Shown here in pieces: positions 39,120-47,983 of a DNA stretch of 62,457 nt; position 1 is the first letter of the stretch; the number at the start of each line of letters is the position of its first letter. The notes under the pieces are model-generated. The model made no database searches. It was not told the DNA's origin and was given only the letters and a program-made list of their open reading frames with translations. Location: contig JAGXQV010000147.1 of the NCBI GenBank assembly GCA_018336195.1, positions 1-62,457 on the forward strand, written 5' to 3'. The translations under genes were made by a program, and so were the position numbers. Source of the DNA: Sulfuricella sp. Lineage in GTDB: Bacteria; Pseudomonadota; Gammaproteobacteria; Burkholderiales; Sulfuricellaceae.

Positions 39120-39154
39120 TCGGCTTCTTCCCGCCTTCCTGCAGAAGAAGCCGA
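39120..39154 (+). terminator. Hairpin after the DUF4202 gene
   Basis: TCGGCTTCTTC (39120-39130) and GAAGAAGCCGA (39144-39154) form a perfect 11-bp stem. A weak pyrimidine run follows. Confidence 0.55.
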
Positions 39155-39183
39155 CTCTCTATCTCACCCGACTGCTTGGATTT

Positions 39184-39816
39184 TCAATCCCTTACATAGG
39201 GATTGCCGCGCCGCTCTTCGCCGAACGTCGAGGTCGGCCCATGGCCGGGAATGAAGGTCACGTCGTCGCCGAGCGGCCAGAGTTTTTCGCGGATCGACGC
39301 CAGTAGCGCCGCCTGGCTGCCGCCGGGGAAATCGGTGCGGCCTACCGCCCCCTGGAACAGCACATCGCCGACCATCGCAACGCGGCTGGGGGGGTGAAAA
39401 AACACCACGTGGCCGGGGGTATGGCCGGGAGTGTGGAACACATCCAGGGTTTCGTTGCCGATCAGCACCCGGTCGCCATCATTCAGCCAGCGATCCGGCT
39501 TGAGCGCGGCGACATGCGGCCAGCCGAAGCGGGCTGCTTGACCAGGCAGATCGTCGAGCCAATAGTCATCGGCCTGATGCGGTCCAATAATGGGAATTGC
39601 CAGATGTTCCGCTAATTCCCCAGCTGTGCCGACGTGATCGAGATGACCGTGGGTAAGCAGCAGATAATCGAGTTGCAGATGGTTTTCGGCGATGGCCGCC
39701 AGCAGACGGGCGGGTTCGCCGCCGGGATCGACCAGCGCGGCACGGCGGGTGGCTTCGCACCACAACAGGGTGCAGTTCTGCTGGTAGGGCGTGACGGGAA
39801 TTATCAGGAATTTCAT
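39184..39816 (-). CDS. Metallo-beta-lactamase-fold hydrolase (YcbL/glyoxalase II-like)
   Basis: 210 residues. LLTHGHLDHVG gives the HxHxDH motif; His in FHTPGHTPGHVVFF, Asp in AMVGDVLFQG and His in FIPGHGPTSTFGEER complete the binuclear site. It resembles the short YcbL branch lacking the C-terminal helical domain of GloB. The substrate is probably a thioester such as S-lactoylglutathione (inference). Confidence 0.87.
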   Translation of the reverse strand: MKFLIIPVTPYQQNCTLLWCEATRRAALVDPGGEPARLLAAIAENHLQLDYLLLTHGHLDHVGTAGELAEHLAIPIIGPHQADDYWLDDLPGQAARFGWPHVAALKPDRWLNDGDRVLIGNETLDVFHTPGHTPGHVVFFHPPSRVAMVGDVLFQGAVGRTDFPGGSQAALLASIREKLWPLGDDVTFIPGHGPTSTFGEERRGNPYVRD

Positions 39817-39890
39817 GGAACAGATTATATCGGGTAGTGCCGGATAAGGTAAAATAGCCGTTTTGCTCTACCCGGCAACGAGGAAACCCC

Positions 39891-40448
39891 ATGCGTATTG
39901 AAGTTCATGTTCACGGCAGCCTGTTTTTTTGCAAGGGCGTCACCCCGACCCAGGTCGAAAACGGGTTGCACAAATGGCTGGAATACATGGATGTGGAAAA
40001 CATCGGGGAAATGCGCAGCATGGAACGCGCCGAACCGGGCGTGACGTACGACCGCGCCGAACGAGTGCTGGACATCTGCTGGACGGGCGAAGTCGGGCAC
40101 AGCTTCCAGCAATGCCTGCATCAGACCCTGCTCGACCTTGGGCCGTTGCTGTCTCAGGCCAGCGAAATCGAGTTGACCTATTTCCACGACGAAGAAGACC
40201 AGGACGAATACCAGATCCTGTTCGCCGGCCCCACCCCCGAAGCCATCCACCGGGCGCAACGCCAGCGCATGGTGGAGGATGTCGCCGGGCTGCTGTCGCG
40301 GCACTTCAGCGAAAGCGACGTAGGGCAGGTGTCGACCCTGGTCAACCAGCTTTTCGACAAGGATTGGGAAACCCGCCTCACCCAAGAGGAAAGCGAATTC
40401 CCGTCATCCGGCAACCTGATTCACTTCCGCCACAAACACCTGCATTAA
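39891..40448 (+). CDS. Conserved hypothetical protein
   Basis: 185 residues. Acidic with a His-rich end (HFRHKHLH). The N-terminal strand MRIEVHVHGSLFFCKG and the stretch EIELTYFHDEEDQDEYQILF are distinctive, but I do not recognise a family. No signal peptide or membrane helix. Confidence 0.65.
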   Translation: MRIEVHVHGSLFFCKGVTPTQVENGLHKWLEYMDVENIGEMRSMERAEPGVTYDRAERVLDICWTGEVGHSFQQCLHQTLLDLGPLLSQASEIELTYFHDEEDQDEYQILFAGPTPEAIHRAQRQRMVEDVAGLLSRHFSESDVGQVSTLVNQLFDKDWETRLTQEESEFPSSGNLIHFRHKHLH

Positions 40449-40470
40449 GCCGCTCAATACGCCGGCAAGC

Positions 40471-40707
40471 TCACAGCCAGCGCAGCAAATGGTAGACACG
40501 GAAACCTTCCGAAGAGCGTGCCGGCCCCAGCACGACCGCGGCAAAGCGTTTTTTGTCGGGGTCGGCCGCTTGCAGCGCCGCTTCGGCGGAAGCCACCTCG
40601 GTCACGCAATTTTCGGGAAAACGCTTGCGTTGCCTGCCCGGCGCATGAATTACCACGTAGCATTCGTGCGCCAGAGCGCATTCTGGATCGAAGAGAGTTG
40701 AGTTCAT
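40471..40707 (-). CDS. Small hypothetical protein
   Basis: 78 residues, alpha/beta-like composition, no known motif (ECYVVIHAPGRQRKRFPENC). It is divergent from the phosphoribulokinase homologue. Its coding status is moderately supported by its placement in an otherwise empty gap. Confidence 0.5.
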   Translation of the reverse strand: MNSTLFDPECALAHECYVVIHAPGRQRKRFPENCVTEVASAEAALQAADPDKKRFAAVVLGPARSSEGFRVYHLLRWL

Positions 40708-40821
40708 AATCGGGCATTATAGCGGGCTACATAGTGTTTGCAGGGGCGCGCCGTTTGTAGCACAATCCCCTCAGTCTTACAGTTTTTTCGACAATAAATA
40801 ATTTTAAAGAGGTTCAGGAAG

Positions 40822-41700
40822 ATGTCTCATAAACATCCCATCATCGCGGTAACCGGCGCTTCCGGAGCCGGCACCGAGCCGGTGCGTACCGCTTTCGAGC
40901 ACCTGTTCTGGCGGGAAAAGGTCAAGGTCGCGACGCTCGACGGTGAAGCCTTTCACCGCTATACCCGCGATGAAATGAAGAAGGAAGTGGAAAAGTCCCG
41001 CAAGAAGCAGGGACAGGCGATTTCCCATTTCGGTCCGGAGGGCAACATCCTCGACAAGCTCGAAGCGGTTTTCCGCGAATACGGAGAATCCGGCACCGGA
41101 CAGCGCCGCCACTATCTGCACAACGACGCCGATGCACTGCAACACAACCAGCCGGCAGGCACTTTCACCCGCTGGGAAGCGATCCCGGAAGACAGCGACC
41201 TGCTGTTCTACGAGGGGCTGCATGGCGGCTACATCTCCGGCGACATCAACGTTCCACAGCACGTCGACCTGCTGATCGGCGTGACCCCCATCGTCAACCT
41301 CGAATGGATCCAGAAAATCCATCGCGATTGCGCGGAACGCGGCTACTCGCGCGAAGCGGTGACACAGACCATTCTCGACCGGATGCACGATTACGTGCAC
41401 TACATTACTCCACAGTTTTCGCGCACCCACATCAATTTTCAGCGGGTACCGGTGGTCGACACCTCCAATCCCACCATCTCGCGCGATGTGCCGACCCTCG
41501 ACGAGAGTTACGTGGTGATTCGCTTCCGCTATCCCAAAGGCGTGGATTTCCCGTATCTCCTGCGGATGATCCACAACTCCTTCATGTCGCGCCCCAATAC
41601 GCTAGTCATCCCCGGTGGCAAGCAATTGCTGGCGATGGAAACCATCCTGTTGCCGCTGCTCCACGATTTGAAGGAGAAAAAGCGCTCCGCCGCTGGATAA
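40822..41700 (+). CDS. prkB: Phosphoribulokinase homologue with altered active-site residues
   Basis: 292 residues, the length of class I proteobacterial phosphoribulokinase. That enzyme makes ribulose 1,5-bisphosphate in the Calvin cycle. His45, Glu131 (LLFYEGLHGG), Lys165, Arg168 and Asp169 (IQKIHRD) fall at the same numbers as in the Rhodobacter enzyme, and QFSRTHINFQRVPVVDTSNP is conserved. However the P-loop reads GASGAGTEPV, so Ser19 is Glu, and the catalytic Asp42 is Glu (LDGEAFHRY). Activity and substrate are therefore uncertain. No RuBisCO genes are in the window. The RBS is CAGGAAG. Confidence 0.88.
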   Translation: MSHKHPIIAVTGASGAGTEPVRTAFEHLFWREKVKVATLDGEAFHRYTRDEMKKEVEKSRKKQGQAISHFGPEGNILDKLEAVFREYGESGTGQRRHYLHNDADALQHNQPAGTFTRWEAIPEDSDLLFYEGLHGGYISGDINVPQHVDLLIGVTPIVNLEWIQKIHRDCAERGYSREAVTQTILDRMHDYVHYITPQFSRTHINFQRVPVVDTSNPTISRDVPTLDESYVVIRFRYPKGVDFPYLLRMIHNSFMSRPNTLVIPGGKQLLAMETILLPLLHDLKEKKRSAAG

Positions 41701-41721
41701 ATCCTGCGCAGCCTTTTCGGT

Positions 41722-41768
41722 GCCAGCAAGCAAAAGAGCCGCACGAAGCGGCTCTTTTGCTTGCTGGC
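41722..41768. terminator. Perfect 21-bp inverted repeat, bidirectional terminator
   Basis: The arms at 41722-41742 and 41748-41768 are perfectly complementary around ACGAA. The stem contains GCGGCTCTTTT on each strand. It separates two convergent genes. Confidence 0.8.
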
Positions 41769-41777
41769 TTGCAGGCG

Positions 41778-42026
41778 TTACGGCCTACACAGCGACATTG
41801 CCTCGTCGAGCAGTTGTTCCGGCAGCGAATCCAGGCATTCGGCAACCAGTTCGGCGGCCTCGAAAGTCTGGAAGGTATCGGCATCGATGTCGCGCATCAG
41901 CACCAGCGCCGCGCCGACGATGCGGATGAGTTCACCCCGCTCCTTTTTCAGTTGGCGGTTTTCCGTCCGCAGCAGGCAAACATCCCTGACCGAGAGACGT
42001 TCCGCCTTTTCAGCGTTTTTTTCCAT
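41778..42026 (-). CDS. Small hypothetical helical protein
   Basis: 82 residues from ATG 42026; a probable coiled coil (LLRTENRQLKKERGELIRIV) followed by an acidic tail. No family recognised and no strong RBS. It converges on the phosphoribulokinase homologue with a shared terminator, which supports it as a real gene. Confidence 0.5.
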   Translation of the reverse strand: MEKNAEKAERLSVRDVCLLRTENRQLKKERGELIRIVGAALVLMRDIDADTFQTFEAAELVAECLDSLPEQLLDEAMSLCRP

Positions 42027-42230
42027 GCGGTGGATTTTAAAGCAAACCCCACCGTCAACCCAGCCCCCTTGGAAAGCCGCGACTGTCGCGGCACTTCGCG
42101 GCATCACCTTGGAGAAGCGCGTAAACAAAGGGCTTCGGCGACGTCGAATCGATTGCTTGACGGCGGCATAAATGCCCCCCATGCTATGCGTTTTTTCCGC
42201 CTTCTCCGGAGATGAACCGCCAGACATGCC

Positions 42231-43880
42231 ATGCATCCCCATGACCGCCTGACCTCCTTCCTGAGAAGCCATTCCGGAGCAATGATCATTCTCGGCTTCG
42301 GGATCGTGGTCGCCCTGATGGGATGGCTGACTGTTTCCAGCCTGTTGCGCCTCAACGATATCCGCGCCAACATCGCGGACATCGTCACCCAGCACAACGA
42401 ACACGCCGGTCTGCTACGCCAGATGTACCAGACCACCCGCGACCGCTCCCTGATTTTGCAAAAAATCATTTCCGAAGCCGACCCGTTCACCCGTGACGAA
42501 CTCTCCGTGCGGGTCGATGAGCTGGGCGCGGAATTCGCGCGGTTGCGTTCGCGCTTCATGGAACTCGACCTGCAACCCGTCGAAAGGACGCTCCTCGAAA
42601 AGCAGGGGCTGGCCTCGGCGAATACCAAACCCCTCCAGTACAAGGTCATCGACCTCGCTAAGGCAGGTCGCCAGAGCGCCGCCCAACAAGTGCTGGTGCA
42701 GGAAGTGATGCCCGCGCAGGATGCCGCGCTCACTGCCTTGAACGACCTGCTGGCCTTCCAGGACGGTGAAATCAAGCGCCACGCGGAACTGGCCTACAAC
42801 AGCGAGCGCAAGGCGTTTGCCTTCCTGGTGGCGGGCGGCGGAATTTCGATTCTGCTGAGTATCGCCATCGCCTTTACGGTGCGCACCCAGATCAAGAACC
42901 TGATCGCCCGACTGTTGGCGACCTCGCGGGAACTGGAAGAAAACGCCCGCGAACTGAAATACCAAAAGATCGCTCTCGACGAACATGCCATCGTCAGCAT
43001 TTGCGACGCCGCCGGCAGGATTACCTATGCCAACCGCAAGTTCACCGAAATCAGCCAGTATTCGCTGGCCGAGCTGATTGGTCATGATCACCGCCAACTC
43101 AATTCCGGCCATCATCCCCGCGAATTTTTCCAGGAGATGTGGCGCATCATCGGCAGCGGCGTCACTTGGCACGGGCTGCTGAAGAACCGCCGCAAGGACG
43201 GGACGTTTTACTGGGTAGAAACCACCATCGTGCCGTTCCTCAACGAACAGGGCAAGCCGTACCAATACGTATCGGTGCGCACCGACATCACGCTCATCAA
43301 GGAAGCGGAGGAAGTCCTGCACCGTAGCAAGGAAGAGCTGGAACAAATGGTGGCCGAGCAGACCGCCGAACTGCGCGAACGCGAAGCGGAACTCCACAAG
43401 CTCGCCACCACCGACACCCTTACCGGCATCGCCAACCGCCGTCGCTTCAACCTGGCGCTGGATGCCGAATTGCTGCGCGCCGACCGCCACGACATCCCGC
43501 TCGCCATAATCCTTATGGACATCGACCATTTCAAACGCATCAACGACACCTACGGCCACCCCACCGGCGACAGCGTGCTGGTGGAATTCGCCCGGGTGGT
43601 GGAAGCCAACATCCGCGCCAGCGACCTGTTCGCCCGCTGGGGAGGAGAGGAGTTCATCATCATGGCCCCCCATGTGGAGGGCGAAAGTGCGCGGGTTCTG
43701 GCCGAAAAACTCCGCGAAAGCGTGGCCCAATTCCCCTTCACGGAAGTCGGCACTACCACCTGCAGCATCGGGGCCACCACTTACCGGGCCGGGGAAAGCG
43801 AGCAGGAACTGCTGGCCCGCGTCGATGTCGCCCTCTACCAAGCCAAGCAGAACGGGCGCAACCGCGTGGTCATGGGCTAA
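42231..43880 (+). CDS. Membrane PAS-GGDEF diguanylate cyclase
   Basis: 549 residues. TM1 (about 18-38), a periplasmic four-helix-bundle-like sensor (about 40-185; NEHAGLLRQMYQTTRDRSLIL), TM2 (about 192-215), a PAS domain (about 245-360; IVSICDAAGRITYANRKFTEIS, GLLKNRRKDGTFYWVE), a coiled coil, then GGDEF. RWGGEEF is the active site and RASD, five residues upstream, is the inhibitory site. It should make c-di-GMP in response to a periplasmic or PAS-bound cue. Confidence 0.92.
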   Translation: MHPHDRLTSFLRSHSGAMIILGFGIVVALMGWLTVSSLLRLNDIRANIADIVTQHNEHAGLLRQMYQTTRDRSLILQKIISEADPFTRDELSVRVDELGAEFARLRSRFMELDLQPVERTLLEKQGLASANTKPLQYKVIDLAKAGRQSAAQQVLVQEVMPAQDAALTALNDLLAFQDGEIKRHAELAYNSERKAFAFLVAGGGISILLSIAIAFTVRTQIKNLIARLLATSRELEENARELKYQKIALDEHAIVSICDAAGRITYANRKFTEISQYSLAELIGHDHRQLNSGHHPREFFQEMWRIIGSGVTWHGLLKNRRKDGTFYWVETTIVPFLNEQGKPYQYVSVRTDITLIKEAEEVLHRSKEELEQMVAEQTAELREREAELHKLATTDTLTGIANRRRFNLALDAELLRADRHDIPLAIILMDIDHFKRINDTYGHPTGDSVLVEFARVVEANIRASDLFARWGGEEFIIMAPHVEGESARVLAEKLRESVAQFPFTEVGTTTCSIGATTYRAGESEQELLARVDVALYQAKQNGRNRVVMG

Positions 43881-44404
43881 GAAGCCGTCGAAGCGGGACG
43901 CAATGCCGGATGGGCCGGACTTTGGCCTGGGCATCGGAGATGCCGTCGAGAATCCCCACCATCACCTGGATCGGCTCCTCGTGGGACACCGCGCCGATGC
44001 AGTGCAACGGTAACGCATGCAGGCTGTCGAGAAAATCCACCAGACGCGCCTTCATTGCCGCGAAGCGCTCACAGCCCGGCACTATCGCGCTCAGCCGATC
44101 CGCCACTTGGGCCTGATGCCAGGCACTGGCCAGCATCCCTCCGAAAGCGTAAGCCCCGGTCTCGTTGAGGCGCGAGTCGATATACAGCGGCACGACAACG
44201 CCACAGTTGACGATTTCGGCGGTCTGGCGCGCGTGCGGAAATTCCGAGCAAAACAGCGCTTCGATACCCGCCCCGGTAAGCTCGGTGCCACAGTCGGCCG
44301 CCTGTTCACGCCCGCTAACGGTGAGGTTGTTGGAAACCCGGGGATGCGCATTGACCCGGTCGAGCCGCTTGTAATCGGCCTCGCCAATACAGGATCTTGG
44401 GCAC
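43870..44404 (-). pseudogene. Histidine phosphatase gene lacking its RHG motif
   Basis: From GTG 44404 the frame reads PKILYWR, then the reading shifts to GEADYKRLDRV, SNNLTVSGREQAAD, FPHARQTAEIV and AVSHEEPIQVMV down to TAG 43870. This is a SixA/phosphoglycerate-mutase-type phosphatase. Between YWR and GEAD the catalytic RHG is missing, consistent with loss of 8 bp between two GGCG repeats, which also breaks the frame. The second catalytic His (SHEEP) remains. A restart at the GTG at 44193 would lack the active site. The 3' end overlaps the cyclase gene by 11 bp. Confidence 0.65.
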
Positions 44405-44416
44405 TATGGCTAAACG

Positions 44417-44779
44417 CTATTTGAACAGTTCGTCCAGTTTCGCCCGGGGGTTATCGGCGGGTGCAGGCGGCTCAGCGGGATTTCCCCCGAACAATGCGTC
44501 CAGCCCAGCGCGAGCACTGCCCTGCTGGCTGCCAGGCAACGCCTGCCAAGCCTTGGCGCTGGGCTGAAAATAGCCGCAGAAATTGGCGCGTAGCTTGTCG
44601 TTGACTTCGTCTGCCACCGGCTCGCGACATGCCTTCGCCACCGACGGCGCATAAAATCGGCACATCCGGCACACGTGCAGATCGGCATGACAGGCCGGAC
44701 ATTCCTCGCGCCGCGCCAGCGGCAACAGCATTTCGCCGAGCGGCGCTCCGCACCGCCAACACGACAGAGATTCCGTCAT
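44417..44779 (-). CDS. Zinc-ribbon protein
   Basis: 120 residues. CWRCGAPLGE, CPACHADLHVCRMCRFY and CGYF give at least four CxxC-type pairs for one or two zinc ribbons. The C-terminus is Pro/Ala-rich and ends AKLDELFK. No signal peptide. It follows the DUF6164-like gene by 11 bp, so they form an operon. Function unknown. Confidence 0.75.
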   Translation of the reverse strand: MTESLSCWRCGAPLGEMLLPLARREECPACHADLHVCRMCRFYAPSVAKACREPVADEVNDKLRANFCGYFQPSAKAWQALPGSQQGSARAGLDALFGGNPAEPPAPADNPRAKLDELFK

Positions 44780-44790
44780 GAAAGTTTCTC

Positions 44791-45156
44791 CTACTTCCCC
44801 ATATCGAAAAACGGGATGGTCGAAAAATACGCCACGGCAAAAATCGCGGCGAGATACACGATAAAGCGCAGGGGATTGTCGCGGATCACGTCGCGCAAGG
44901 TGCGGTTGGTTCCCGCATTGAGCTGTTGCGCGTACTCCTCGCGCATCCGCACCGCCCGCTCCGCCTGATAATCGTCCAGCAAGCGACGCGCTGCTTCGCG
45001 CTGGTCGTCGTCGCGCAACCACAGTGCCGGGGTGGAGATGCCCCAGTTCCCGGCGGGTGTCTCGTAATAGTCGATCCGGTGCTCAGCCAGCAGCGCCCGC
45101 ACCTCCTCCACTTCGTCATCCGGCACCCCGTTCAGGGAAAAAATTCTAAGCGCCAT
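44791..45156 (-). CDS. Small membrane protein (DUF6164-like)
   Basis: 121 residues. The N-terminal cytoplasmic domain (MALRIFSLNGVPDDEVEEVR, IDYYETPAGNWGISTPALWL) resembles ferredoxin-fold signal-transduction domains. One C-terminal membrane helix (about 96-116, FIVYLAAIFAVAYFSTIPFF) anchors it. Family assignment is from recall. Confidence 0.7.
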   Translation of the reverse strand: MALRIFSLNGVPDDEVEEVRALLAEHRIDYYETPAGNWGISTPALWLRDDDQREAARRLLDDYQAERAVRMREEYAQQLNAGTNRTLRDVIRDNPLRFIVYLAAIFAVAYFSTIPFFDMGK

Positions 45157-45345
45157 AAGGCAACCACTCCTGTGCTATGTCGGAAATTATCGCATTCCAC
45201 CAAAGGTAAACAAAGCCCGGCTAGAACAATCCCCTACCCCTTTACCAGGGTTTGTTCCAGGAGAAATTAGGCCGCAAATCCCTGTCAATCAATATGCCAA
45301 GGGTATATTATCGATTTGTCATAACAATTTTTTACGAGGCTGATT

Positions 45346-45759
45346 ATGGAAATGTTCTGCCCCGACCATGAAGTCTGCTGCACCTGCAATCACTGGGCCG
45401 GGGTAAGGACCGTCGATGACAACCGCTTCGTCCACAGCGTCGGCGACGTCGGCGGTCTATGCAGCTTCTCCGGCAACAACTGTTTGGCGGATCAGTCCTG
45501 CATCGTCAAGCAATGGTCAATGTGGGACGGGTGGGGCGACATCACCAATTTTTCCACCATCAAATGCTGGGAATATACCAGTTGTGGATTCGAGGATGGC
45601 GGCCAGAACGCCATGAAATTCGGCACCTGCCCAACCTTTTACCTCTATAGTGAGCACCGCCCCGCTTTCGAGCGGAGGATGTGCCACCTGCGCCACAAAC
45701 AATTGTTCACGGAAATCCAGAAGCAACTGCCGATAGGCAGCCATTCCCAGCCAACCTAG
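45346..45759 (+). CDS. Cysteine-rich two-CW domain protein, paralogue
   Basis: 137 residues. CPDHEVCCTCNHWAG then KCWEYTSCGFEDGGQNAMK and GTCPTFY repeat the layout of the protein at 18665-19225, but the C-terminal extension with PLDCVRCDFF is absent. The motif predicts a metal or Fe-S site in the cytoplasm. There is an ACGAGG RBS and a TATATTAT -10-like box near 45305. The 3' end overlaps the convergent MFS gene by 4 bp. Confidence 0.8.
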   Translation: MEMFCPDHEVCCTCNHWAGVRTVDDNRFVHSVGDVGGLCSFSGNNCLADQSCIVKQWSMWDGWGDITNFSTIKCWEYTSCGFEDGGQNAMKFGTCPTFYLYSEHRPAFERRMCHLRHKQLFTEIQKQLPIGSHSQPT

Positions 45760-47009
45760 CCCGGCAAGCCCTCGCGCACCCGTGCCGCCTTAAGATGGCT
45801 GTCCAGCCCCTGCAAACGGCGGGTCAACCAGGCAAGCACGCCGATCCCCAGCACGCAACCGCCGAACAGGGTGGCCGGCACGCCCAGGTGATGAGCGACG
45901 CTTCCCGCCGCCAGACTGCCCAACGGCGCCATGCCGAGAAACGCCACGGTAAAATACGACATCACCCGCCCGCGGAAATGATCGTGCACCAGGGTTTGGA
46001 TAATCGTATTGGAAGACGCCACGGTCATGATCATTCCCAGCCCCACCAGCACCAGCAACGGCATCGACAGCCACAGCACGGTGCTGAAGGAAAACGCCAT
46101 GAGGCTGGCTGCGGCAAGAAACGGGGCTTTCGACACCATCCACGCCACCAGCGCGACGTTGCGGCGCGACGCCAGGACCCCCGCCCCCAGCAATGAGCCG
46201 ATGCCCGAACAACTCATCAGGAGTCCCAGGGTTCGGGCGTCGCCATGGAACACCTCGCGGGCATAAAAGGGCATGAACACCACCACCGGCGTCAACAGGA
46301 AGCTGATGGTCGCCACGATACCCAGCAAGGTGCGGATCGGCTTGGAGTTCCAGGTATAGGCGACCCCTTCGCGCAACACTTTGAGTAGCGGTTGGCGCTG
46401 CGGCGCTTTATGCCCGAGACGGATACGCAGCAACGCCACCACCACCACCGCATAACTCGCCCCGTTCAACAGGAAACATACCCCTTCCCCGCTCAGGCTG
46501 ACCAGAAAACCCGCCAGCGCCGGGCCGAGGAAACGCGCCGAATTCATGGCAAAAGAATTGAGGGCGATGGCATTGGCGAGATCGCTGCGATCGCGTACCA
46601 GCATGGAAATAATCGATTGGCGGGCCGGGGTGTCGACCGCATTGATGAGGCCCAGCCACACCGCCAGCGCCAGCAGGTGCCACACCTCGACCAGCCCGCT
46701 GAACGTCAAGGCCGCCAGTACCAGGGTCTGGAGCAGGGAAAGCGATTGGGTCAGGATCATCAAGCGGCGCCGGTCGTGGCGGTCGGAAAACACCCCACCG
46801 AACGGCGCGAACAGCAGGATCGGAAACTGGCTGGCGAAGCCGACCAACCCCAGCACCAGTACCGAGCCGGAGATTCGGTACGCCAGCCAGGCCATCGCCA
46901 CCTGTTGCATCCAGGTGCCGATATAGGAAACCATCTGCCCGATGAAGTAGGCCCGAAAATCCCGGTGGCGCAGCGACCGGAACATGGCCGTCATGAAGTT
47001 GTCACGCAT
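45756..47009 (-). CDS. MFS efflux transporter (EntS-like)
   Basis: 417 residues with about 12 membrane helices. FGGVFSDRHDRRRLM is the MFS loop 2-3 signature, and the start FRSLRHRDFRAYFIGQMVS is typical of the enterobactin-exporter-like branch. The substrate is unknown. It follows era in the same direction after 89 bp but probably has its own promoter. Confidence 0.87.
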   Translation of the reverse strand: MRDNFMTAMFRSLRHRDFRAYFIGQMVSYIGTWMQQVAMAWLAYRISGSVLVLGLVGFASQFPILLFAPFGGVFSDRHDRRRLMILTQSLSLLQTLVLAALTFSGLVEVWHLLALAVWLGLINAVDTPARQSIISMLVRDRSDLANAIALNSFAMNSARFLGPALAGFLVSLSGEGVCFLLNGASYAVVVVALLRIRLGHKAPQRQPLLKVLREGVAYTWNSKPIRTLLGIVATISFLLTPVVVFMPFYAREVFHGDARTLGLLMSCSGIGSLLGAGVLASRRNVALVAWMVSKAPFLAAASLMAFSFSTVLWLSMPLLVLVGLGMIMTVASSNTIIQTLVHDHFRGRVMSYFTVAFLGMAPLGSLAAGSVAHHLGVPATLFGGCVLGIGVLAWLTRRLQGLDSHLKAARVREGLPG

Positions 47010-47098
47010 GGCACGTTGATACAGGGGAAGCGAACGCCTGTCAAATCAGGGATCGGCAAATCGGCACAGGCGCCCGACCAGATGGCACGCCGGGGAAA

Positions 47099-47983
47099 CT
47101 ACTCGTAGCCGAGACTCTTGATGGCCCGTTCGTCATCGGCCCAGCCGCTTTTGACCTTGACCCAAACTTCCAGGTAGACCTTGCCGTCGAAGAGTTTTTC
47201 CATGTCGAGGCGGGCCTGGGTGGAGATTTCCTTGAGCTTCGAGCCTTTGCTGCCGATCAGGATGGGTTTCTGGGTTTCCTTGTCGACGATGATGGCGGCA
47301 AAGATGCGGCGCAGGTTGCCCTCGACTTCGAACTTTTCGATCTCGACGCTGATGGAATAGGGGATTTCGTCACCCGAGAGGCGGAAGACCTTTTCGCGGA
47401 CGATCTCGGCGGCGAGAAAGCGTTCGCTGCGGTCGGTGATTTCGTCGGCGCCGTAGACCGGCTCGCCCACCGGCATTACCTCGCGCAGCGCGGCCAGCAA
47501 CTGGTCGAGATGCAGGGCGCGCTGGGCGCTGACCGGAATGATGGCGACAAAAGAAAACAACGCGGCGAGCTTTTCGATGAAAGGCAGCAGGCGGCCCTTT
47601 TCGTCGATGCGGTCCACCTTGTTGACCACCAGCAGCACCGGTCGGTCCTTAGGCAGCATGGCCAGCACTTCCTCGTCGCGGCTGTCGAAACGCAGCGCCT
47701 CGACCACGAACAGCACGGCATCGACATCCGCCATGGACTGGGTGACGGCGCGGTTCATGTTGCGGTTGAGGACGTTCTGGTGTTGCAACTGGAAGCCCGG
47801 CGTATCGACAAAGACGAATTGCACCCCGTCGTCGGTGCGAATGCCGTTAATGCGATGGCGGGTGGTTTGCGCCTTGCGCGAGGTGATGCTGATTTTCTGC
47901 CCGATCAGGTGATTGAGCAGAGTGGATTTACCGACGTTGGGACGACCGACGATGGCGACGAAACCGGCGCGAAATTCGCTCAT
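47099..47983 (-). CDS. era: GTPase Era
   Basis: 294 residues from ATG 47983. G1 [10 protein letters not shown]3 DTPGF, G4 NKVD, and a C-terminal KH domain ([30 protein letters not shown]). It binds the 16S rRNA 3' end in 30S assembly. The start overlaps the rnc stop by 4 bp. In many betaproteobacteria recO and pdxJ follow; here they are missing. Confidence 0.96.
   Translation of the reverse strand: MSEFRAGFVAIVGRPNVGKSTLLNHLIGQKISITSRKAQTTRHRINGIRTDDGVQFVFVDTPGFQLQHQNVLNRNMNRAVTQSMADVDAVLFVVEALRFDSRDEEVLAMLPKDRPVLLVVNKVDRIDEKGRLLPFIEKLAALFSFVAIIPVSAQRALHLDQLLAALREVMPVGEPVYGADEITDRSERFLAAEIVREKVFRLSGDEIPYSISVEIEKFEVEGNLRRIFAAIIVDKETQKPILIGSKGSKLKEISTQARLDMEKLFDGKVYLEVWVKVKSGWADDERAIKSLGYE

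Noticed and set aside
42414..43934. 506-codon minus-strand open frame over the PAS-GGDEF cyclase
   Set aside because: Shadow of the cyclase; no RBS, no domain.
46392..47108. Plus-strand open frame opposite the MFS gene
   Set aside because: Gln/Arg/His-rich antisense shadow of membrane-helix codons.
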